Shown piece by piece: positions 31,793 to 64,000 of a stretch of 64,000 nucleotides of DNA (position 1 is the first letter of the stretch; every line of letters starts with the position of its first letter). A program made the position numbers and the translations under genes. Origin of the DNA: Cymbomonas tetramitiformis (taxonomy: Eukaryota; Chlorophyta; Pyramimonadophyceae; Pyramimonadales; Pyramimonadaceae); assembly GCA_001247695.2 (NCBI GenBank), contig LGRX02035319.1, positions 1-64,000 on the forward strand, in the 5' to 3' direction. The notes beneath the pieces are model-generated. The model saw only the letters and a list, made by a program, of their open reading frames with translations. It did not search any database and was not told the origin of the DNA.

Positions 31793-33000
31793 GGTCCGGC
31801 CCCCTGACTCACGCGTGACAATCGTATACGATTGTGAAGCTTGGGCGCTAGGTCCGGCCCCCTGACTCACGCGTGACAATCGTATACGATTGTCAAGCTT
31901 GGGCGCTAGGTCCGGCCCCCTTTCGTAGTCGCAAGCTTTGACAATCGTACACGATTGTCAAAAGCTAGTCCGAGCCTGACGTCGTGGTCAGTTTTGACAA
32001 TCGTGCACGATTGTCAAAACTGTGTCCGAGCCTGGCGTAGTCGCTGCCTTTTTTATTCGCACGAGATATCGCGGGATTCGCAGGAAAATCGATGTTACGC
32101 CAAAACTTGTCAGACCAGTTCAGATGCCAATTTATAGCCTCTACCGGGCTTTGATGCGCATTCACTCCGACATTGAAGCAGGTGTCGTGGAGTTTCCTTG
32201 CAATAGTTAGCAAGTACGAAGCAGACTACTGTGACGGATTATAAATTCTATTTTACTTATAACAATAAGACGAGCTTTTTGTTTTGAAAATCTCGCCCAC
32301 TTCCTCTACGACCCCCCCTACCGACTTGGACTCGAGTTTGGAAATGAAGTCTGGGGCCGGGGGAGGGCTACCAGCTTGTATCTGCAGCTTGTATTATAAT
32401 AGAGGGTTTTTTTTTGAAAAATCTTGCCCTCACTCCTGGTCCCGAAAAAGTGGGTAAGTGGGGAGGGGGGGGGATACCGACTTGTGGGATTCCGAGTTTC
32501 CGCTTGAGTGGGGAGGGGGATTCCATTTTTAAAATTTTGCTAATTTTCTAGATTTCTTTTTGTTGCTAATCTTGCTCTATGTTAGATTTCAGATATCAGT
32601 TTTTGGAATGCTTGATTTCAGATTTTTTACATCTGTCATTTTGCTCTACGTTAGATTTCAAAACTGGTTCGGACCCGTACGGTTAATCATACTCGAATAT
32701 GGATGAGTGACAAACTCTTCGCGAATATCCAGGTAGGGTTATACGACATGCAATAGGATACACGATCTCGGCGCTAGGTTCGGCTCTCTCTCACGTGTGA
32801 CAATCGTATACGATTGTCAAGCTCGGTCGTTGGGTTCGTCTCTCTGATGCACGTTTGAAACTCACGTGCGACTGGGTTATACCCCCTGAGTCCCTGATTA
32901 GGGGGAGAAGGGGCAGTCGGTGTATATTCCTTAAGTATGAAGAAAAAATTTAAATTTTCTTAAGTATGTGAAAACGCAGGCGTCGACGCGGACCGACGCG
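31793..33000. other. Right interior of the Mutator-like element
   Basis: Holds the remaining palindrome copies with a GCTAGGTCCGGCCCCCTGAC unit, G-rich runs around 32290-32520, the inverted sub-terminal repeat at 32540-32660, and an isolated palindrome at 32797. No gene. Confidence 0.5.
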
Positions 33001-33189
33001 TTACACTCCTTAAGTATGGGCTTAAGTATGGGAGCCCTAATTTGCGAAATCTTAGAATGTTAAGAATGTTTGGTCCGTCCGTCCGTCCAAAAAATGGTCC
33101 GTCCGTCCGTCCAAATCTTGGACGGACGAGTTTTTGGACGGACGGACGAGTTTTTGGCGGGACGCGTCACTGGACTAACATCCTATCTC

Positions 33190-33198
33190 GGCTCTACC
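33190..33198 (+). repeat. 9-bp target-site duplication, right
   Basis: GGCTCTACC, matching 28550-28558, immediately followed by the resumed retroelement reading frame YLRELYFVL. Confidence 0.9.
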
Positions 33199-33683
33199 TA
33201 CGGGAGCTCTATTTCGTGCTGGCAGAGAAACGCAGCTGGGGAGCAAAGGTAAAGATCTCTCGTGCAGCTCGGGGGGACTTAGAATGGTGGTCCAAGCTGC
33301 CCGTGATGAGCAGGTGGAACGGGCGCAAAATATGGAGGTCCCCGACGAGAGCGAAGGTGCGCACAGACTCTTCGATGATGGCCTGGGGAGGAGTGCTGAA
33401 CCTCAAGTCCCCCCGGTTCTGGTCGGACGAGATGCGCAACTGGCACATCACACACTTAGAGCTGGAGGCCGTGTACAAGACCGTGCAGGCGTTCCTGAAG
33501 GAGCTGGAGGGCAAAGTCGTCGTACGACTCTACTGCAACAACCAGACAGTGGTGGCAATGCTCTCACACTTCACCTTCAGGAACCCGGACCTGATGAGGA
33601 GAATGCGGAGGCTCTGGTTGCTCCTAGACCTGCACGATATCGAGTTGCAGGCTCGCTACATCCGCAGCGAGGCCAACGTGTAG
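33199..33683 (+). pseudogene. DIRS-like RNase H, stop at 33681
   Basis: Frame resumes with LRELYFVLAEKRSW and has the RNase H blocks SSMMAWGGVLNL, HLELEAVYK and VVVRLYCNNQTVVAMLSHFT, then DLHDIELQARYIRSEANV. The third catalytic Asp is Asn here (LYCNNQ where LYCDNQ is usual). A TAG at 33681-33683 replaces the expected Trp codon of the next ADNLSR segment. Both changes indicate decay. Confidence 0.8.
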
Positions 33684-34083
33684 GCCGACAACCTTTCTCG
33701 CTGCGAGGATCTGGACGACTGGAGACTCAATCGAGACTGGTTCGTGTGGGCCAACAAGCAGTGGGCCCCCTTCACGGTGGACAGGTTCGCTTCCGAGATC
33801 TCCGCGCAGCTTCCTCGGTCGCTGCGCTGCGTGGAAGGACCCGAAGTGCGAAGGAGTGGACTCTCTGACGTACGACTGGCGGGGGGAGAACAATTGGGTG
33901 ATGAATGTGGGCGCTCGCTGCTGGACGAGGCGGCGCACAAGCTGCGGGAGGAGGGGGCCGCTGCTACGGTGGTGGCTCCGTACTGGCCGGGACAGTCCTG
34001 GATCAGGGAGTTAGAGGCCCTGGCCACTGAGGTGGTGATCATGTCACGGCGCAGGGACCTATTCACTCCAGCTGCAGGCTGGG
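33684..34083 (+). pseudogene. DIRS-like methyltransferase-type block
   Basis: Reads ADNLSRCEDLDDWRLNRDWF, PFTVDRFASEISAQLPR, then, after frame changes, a tail with VVAPYWPGQSWIRELEALAT and VVIMSRRRDLFTP. The FTVDRFAS start and VAPYWPxQxW end match the block that follows RNase H in DIRS elements and resembles Dam-like methyltransferases. The central part is frameshifted between about 33830 and 33930. Confidence 0.6.
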
Positions 34084-34205
34084 AGGGTCCGAGCTGCTCG
34101 GGCCCTCAAAGTGGGACGCTGTGATGTTCGTTCATCGAGGCGCGCGCCCGTGAGTTACTACGCCGAAGTGCGAAGGAGCTCTGCTACGTGTACGGCAGCG
34201 GGCGA

Positions 34206-34352
34206 GGCGTGACCGTGGGCTCTAAAATCGAGGTGTTCTGGAAGGACGATGCCTGCTTCTACCCGGGTGTGCTGAAGGAGTTCAACGAGGACGGGAAGGC
34301 GCACGTGCTGTACGACGACGGCGACGAGGAGACACAGGACCTGTCCAAGTAG
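34206..34352 (+). pseudogene. Tudor-like domain embedded in the DIRS-like element
   Basis: GSKIEVFWKDDACFYPGVLK followed by HVLYDDGDEETQDLS fits the Tudor/Agenet barrel pattern (VxVxW..D..WYxGxV..... V.YDDGD.E.L.L). Tudor-like barrels commonly bind methylated lysine or arginine. The block lies between the methyltransferase-like part and the recombinase and is cut by a TAG at 34350-34352. The frame continues afterwards with an acidic stretch (34383 onward). Confidence 0.6.
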
Positions 34353-34587
34353 AACTTCAAAATCATTAACAGTAGCTCGGGCGTGCCGGAGCTGAGGGAC
34401 GAGGCAGCGGACGCGGACGGCGAGAACATTGACTGCGGAGGCGACCACGAAGAGAACAAGCGCGGTGGTGTTGTAGAAAACTTCTTCACGCACTCACTCT
34501 ATGGGCGGTGGAGGAGTGAGTTGGGCCAGTCCCGGCTCACAGAACTGGCAGTGAAAATGCAGAAAAAAAGCGCTACTGCACACGACG
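34353..34587 (+). pseudogene. Linker and start of recombinase, frame-shifted
   Basis: After the TAG, the same frame encodes RDEAADADGENIDCGGDHEE, then FFTHSLYGRWRSELGQSRLT and LAVKMQKKSATAH. The recombinase continues in another frame (+1) from about 34580. The helical RLTELAVKMQKKS segment is probably the start of the recombinase N-terminal domain. Confidence 0.5.
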
Positions 34588-35535
34588 ATGATCAACTACG
34601 GACCGAAGGCGCAGCGCTTCATTTCATTTTGTGAGCAACACCAACGGCCGTGGCTGCCAGCGACGGAGGCGACTGTGTTATTGTACATCGCCTCTGTGTT
34701 GACAGACGGGGGCATCAAGTCAGCTTCCTTGCAGCCGTACCTGTCAGCCATCAACAACTACCACGAGGACCTGCGATTTCCTGGACCAGCGAAGGGTCGT
34801 GCTGTGACCCGAGCTGTGAAAGGGATGGCAACCATCTAGGCGGAGCTGGTGGTGCAGGAGGAGAACATCGAGACCCAGCGGACTTGGCTGCCAGCGGGCG
34901 GACACGTACGACGTGCACACGAAGCAGCACTGAAGTTGACTCCGCGATCTTCTGAAGAGCTGCAGATGCTACGGGTCTTCTCCTACGTGGTCATTGCCTT
35001 TGTGACCTTTGGCAGACCGGACACGGGGACTTCGTTGTCACGACAGCACGTTCATTGTGGCGACAGTGAATTTTCTGTGCTGCTGCTGAAGAAAGAGAAA
35101 GGGCGGCGACATCACCTGGTGAAGAGACGCCTGCGCATTCCCTGGAGGGGAGTGGCTCTTTTGAAGGAGCTGATCGAGCACTGGGAGTTTCACCGTGACA
35201 CCACTTGGAGCAGGTCTGAGAAGACTCAACCTGACGCCTACTGGCTGCTACCCGAGGACCCGAAGAACTTCAAGGCTTCAGTTGCCGATGACTGGATTGG
35301 TCGGGCTCTCAGCGGGCTGGATTGCAGACCCCCGGAGAGAGGTCATTTTTCTGCACACAGTACTCGGAAGGGTGCCACGACGTGTGCTCGAGCTGTAGGT
35401 GTAACAACGGAGAACGTGTGTTTCTTTGGAGGCTGGTCACAGTTTCCTTCGGCAGTGCAACGCTACATTGACCCGACAGCTTTGAGGGACGCAGACATGA
35501 ACTACTACTTCGAGTGGTTAACATGTTCACAGTGA
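34588..35535 (+). pseudogene. Tyrosine recombinase of the DIRS-like element
   Basis: The N-terminal SAM-like part (YGPKAQRFISFCEQHQRPWL ... LLYIASVLTDGG) ends in a TAG at 34837-34839. The catalytic part follows in the same frame from 34849: VTFGRPDTG (first Arg), LLLKKEKG (Lys), FSAHSTRKGATT (His-x-x-Arg), FFGGWS (Trp in the second His position) and QRYIDP (Tyr nucleophile). All catalytic positions are retained; the internal stop and upstream frameshift are the only visible lesions. Confidence 0.8.
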
Positions 35536-36636
35536 CAGAGATCAGATTTCTTTTGTGTGCCTCACAGTTTCATCTTTGGTTTCATGGCAAATGAGGATTC
35601 GAGCAAAAAGAGTAATGTTCAAATTGGGGTGCAACAGATTTTTTTGTGGTTTCAGACTTTCAGAATCCGTGACTCCTGCTGCAGTTGAGCCGAATGATAC
35701 ATGTAGCTCCGTGACACAAACAGGATGTACAAGTAGCCACGAAGCGACACGCCTGTTCAGCTCTGTTCCTTTTGCTCTTCCCACCGCTCCCGACCCAGAG
35801 GACTCTTTCCTTTTGGTGACGTGCACAGACAGTCTGGACATCTCATCAAAACTAGAATTTAGAAAGCATTCAAAAAGCACTTTATGCATTTCAAACCCTT
35901 TACAAAATCATTTAATGAAATGCATTGCAGTGCCTGCCTTTGGCAAATGAGGATTCGAGCAAAAGAGAAACCTGTATTTTAACACGGTCAGCTTGCTTGT
36001 GCAAAGTCTTTTGTGATGCTTATTCGATATGTGTTCCACGCACACACATACATGCACGCGTTTTACTCATACACTTCTTTTACAGATGTTATATCCCCAT
36101 ATAGGAACAGTGGTAAGGTTGCATATTATAGATGAGGCAAGAGCAGGATTACTCTGAGCAATTTTGCGTTACACACTATTAAAAAAATGTCCATCGCCAT
36201 TAAGATTATTGCGGGTATGCGTACCCGGATCCTTATGATCCATGCGGAATAATTGCAGCCCTGTCTCTTTCAGATATGTATTATGCTGGGTTCCCAAACT
36301 TGTTTTGTGATCATCGGCATGATCCCGCCACAATTTAGGACGAAAAACAGGATGTCCATTAGGAACAGTTAGGTGATGGAAATATCACAAAGCGCAAAAT
36401 ACCAGTGGGGATATGAATATTGGAATTGCGAACATTCGGATGTTATTATCCTGTTAATTGATAGTGCCTCCACGCATGGGCTGCACACCGAGCATGCGAC
36501 TTGATAATGGAAAGCTGCATGCGAAATTGATGGAATGGTTAATCCATGCTGTCCCATCAAAGAAGCCAAGCAAGAGTATGCTGCAAACAACACGCATACG
36601 TAAGGAGGTAATTGATACAATATTGATAGAAAGAAA

Positions 36637-36915
36637 ACACTCGGGCGCTCTGGGGAACGGTTTAAGGGACTGAATAATGTTGTGACGTTTTCATCGATCA
36701 ATATCTGGATTAGAAAGTGATCAAGTAAACAACCTCTTTTCAACGATACCCGGCATTCTCGACCGTAGCCACGTATATTTGCAATAAGGTCACTTAATTA
36801 TCCAGGTTTTCATCGTGCCACCATACTCAATCACTTTCTAATCCAGATAATGATCGATAAAAACGTCACATCATCATCTAGCCCCTCAAAAAGTTCCCCA
36901 GAGCGCCCTAGCAAG
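36637..36915. repeat. Foldback pair with ~85-bp arms
   Basis: Left arm about 36640-36725, right arm about 36826-36915, matching at roughly four of five bases in inverted orientation, with landmarks GGGCGCTCTGGGGAAC and ATCTGGATTAGAAAGTGAT. The loop is ~100 bp. It could be a MITE remnant or a small foldback element. Confidence 0.7.
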
Positions 36916-36957
36916 AGCTTCCGAGGAATGTTAGCAGGTGGTTGGGCAGCAACGGTT

Positions 36958-37022
36958 CAACCCCCTCCCCCTTCTCCCCCTCCTCCCCCCCCTCCTCCCT
37001 CCCCACCCCTCCCCCTCCTCCC
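36958..37022 (+). repeat. C/T-rich microsatellite
   Basis: A run of C-rich CTCC, CCT and TCC units with no interruption by A or G for most of its length. Confidence 0.8.
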
Positions 37023-37529
37023 CACAGATTTTCCCAAAATATTCATTTGTACTGTATAACTTTCTACCGAAAACATTCGTCGGTAGGCAAGGCAGGTGGA
37101 GTAGGGGGGCGGGGGTGGAGATTGCAGGCTAGCAGTTTAACAAACCGACCATTCGGACAGCAGAACAGGCGATGCACCACCGCGGGTGTGCATGCAATAG
37201 CGCCCACACTACAAATAATTCACAACTCGTTATAAATCCTCTAATTGTCTACAAACTTGCTGCCTATGAGTCCTCATGCACTTCTTAGCAAATCCTCGTC
37301 ATGGGCAATTTACCAAATAGCCCTAGCACATGCGTTACTGGTCAGCCCTCGCACCTCCTATTGAATTAATCCTCGCCTACTTCTCAGTAAGTGTTAGGAA
37401 CATTCTTCGCGTACTATTTACACTTCCGAGTATGTACATATTTACAGCAATGCCAAAGAATGCCCGCGCCACCCTGGTCCCTGGGTGCATCCAGTTGAGA
37501 CCAGTTTGTACAAATTTGTTGAAGTAATA

Positions 37530-64000
<26,471 letters not shown>

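Larger units (their letters stand above)
28559..33189. mobile_element. Non-autonomous Mutator-like element, 4,631 bp, inserted in the DIRS element
   Basis: Flanked by a 9-bp direct duplication (28550-28558 and 33190-33198), the size typical of Mutator-like elements. Ends are inverted over ~200 bp, including GTCCGTCCGTCC runs (28593-28650 against 33070-33165), TTCTTAACATTCTAAGATTT-type sequence, and the CCATACTTAAG and GCGTCGACGC blocks. The outermost bases match imperfectly (GGGGAAAGATATC against GAGATAGGATGTT on the other strand). No transposase is seen inside. The interior is made of four tandem-repeat families plus one nested element. Sub-terminal repeats from about 28960 recur inverted at about 32540-32660. 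Confidence 0.75.
27007..35535 (+). mobile_element. Degenerate DIRS-type tyrosine-recombinase retroelement, split by nested insertion
   Basis: In order on the plus strand: gag-like ORF (27007-27558), reverse transcriptase (about 27660-28549), [4.6-kb insertion], RNase H (33199-33680), methyltransferase-like block (to about 34083), Tudor-like block (34206-34352) and tyrosine recombinase (34588-35535). RT plus RNase H plus a tyrosine recombinase, with no integrase or aspartic protease, defines the DIRS order. Stops and frameshifts occur throughout, so it is dead. Outer ends are not resolved; a 23-bp direct repeat at 35586 and 35942 may belong to its right end. Confidence 0.8.
35536..37529. other. 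2-kb spacer between the retroelement and the SFI1-like gene
   Basis: Includes a 23-bp direct repeat (35586-35608 and 35942-35964, beginning GGCAAATGAGGATTCGAGC), a foldback pair at 36637-36915, and a C/T microsatellite at about 36958-37022. No convincing coding sequence. Base composition changes sharply to GC-rich beyond about 37.6 kb. Confidence 0.5.

Noticed and set aside
36200..36700. Possible Harbinger-type transposase remnant
   Set aside because: No nuclease motif could be read in any frame; only short unsupported peptides.

Overview
The window is eukaryotic nuclear DNA. Genes are split by short GT-AG introns, there are no bacterial-style operons, and retro- and DNA transposons, satellites and minisatellites are abundant. 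The lineage is not certain. A giant SFI1-like basal-body/centriole protein, a DIRS-type tyrosine-recombinase retroelement, GC-rich coding sequence and a TGTAA near some gene ends suggest a flagellated green alga or charophyte-like lineage. This is inference only.

1-12.4 kb (+ strand genes). A 15-exon gene (555-7457, about 1,840 residues, all exon phases compatible) joins a ParB-like domain to a permuted N6/N4-type DNA methyltransferase core. It has tandemly duplicated linker exons and a Lys/Ala-rich basic tail. It is followed by a MYND zinc-finger gene, a pair of small paralogues with a shared upstream element, and three small CxxC...C-x-C genes made by tandem duplication of a whole cassette.

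12.9-24.7 kb. A minus-strand gene with three PHD-like fingers and a Gln/Leu-rich tail is divergent from a 1,058-residue RNase H-fold/DDE-like transposase gene. Between them lies a 103-bp satellite with 309-bp higher-order structure. The transposase N-terminus carries a degenerate 2A-like (NPGP) motif after a hydrophobic leader. A 5'-truncated diverged paralogue follows, joined through a 349-bp tandem repeat. A broken minus-strand gene fragment ends the region.

24.9-26.3 kb. A repeat array carries a small hairpin whose arms differ between copies in a compensating way.

27.0-36.0 kb. A decayed DIRS-type retroelement (gag-like ORF, RT, RNase H, methyltransferase-like block, Tudor-like block, tyrosine recombinase) is split by a 4.63-kb Mutator-like element with 9-bp target duplications. 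That element is itself interrupted by a 1.41-kb TA-duplicating element coding for a protein with two SHOCT-like helical repeats. Insertion order is therefore DIRS, then Mutator-like, then TA element.

37.5-64.0 kb. Most of this GC-rich half is one minus-strand gene with at least 26 exons and about 4,180 codons in the window, open at the right edge. It encodes a tryptophan-rich SFI1-like protein in which W-repeat blocks alternate with short acidic coils built around an H-Q-E-E-L motif, followed by a coiled-coil tail. Its introns hold several minisatellites and a MITE-like inverted-repeat element.
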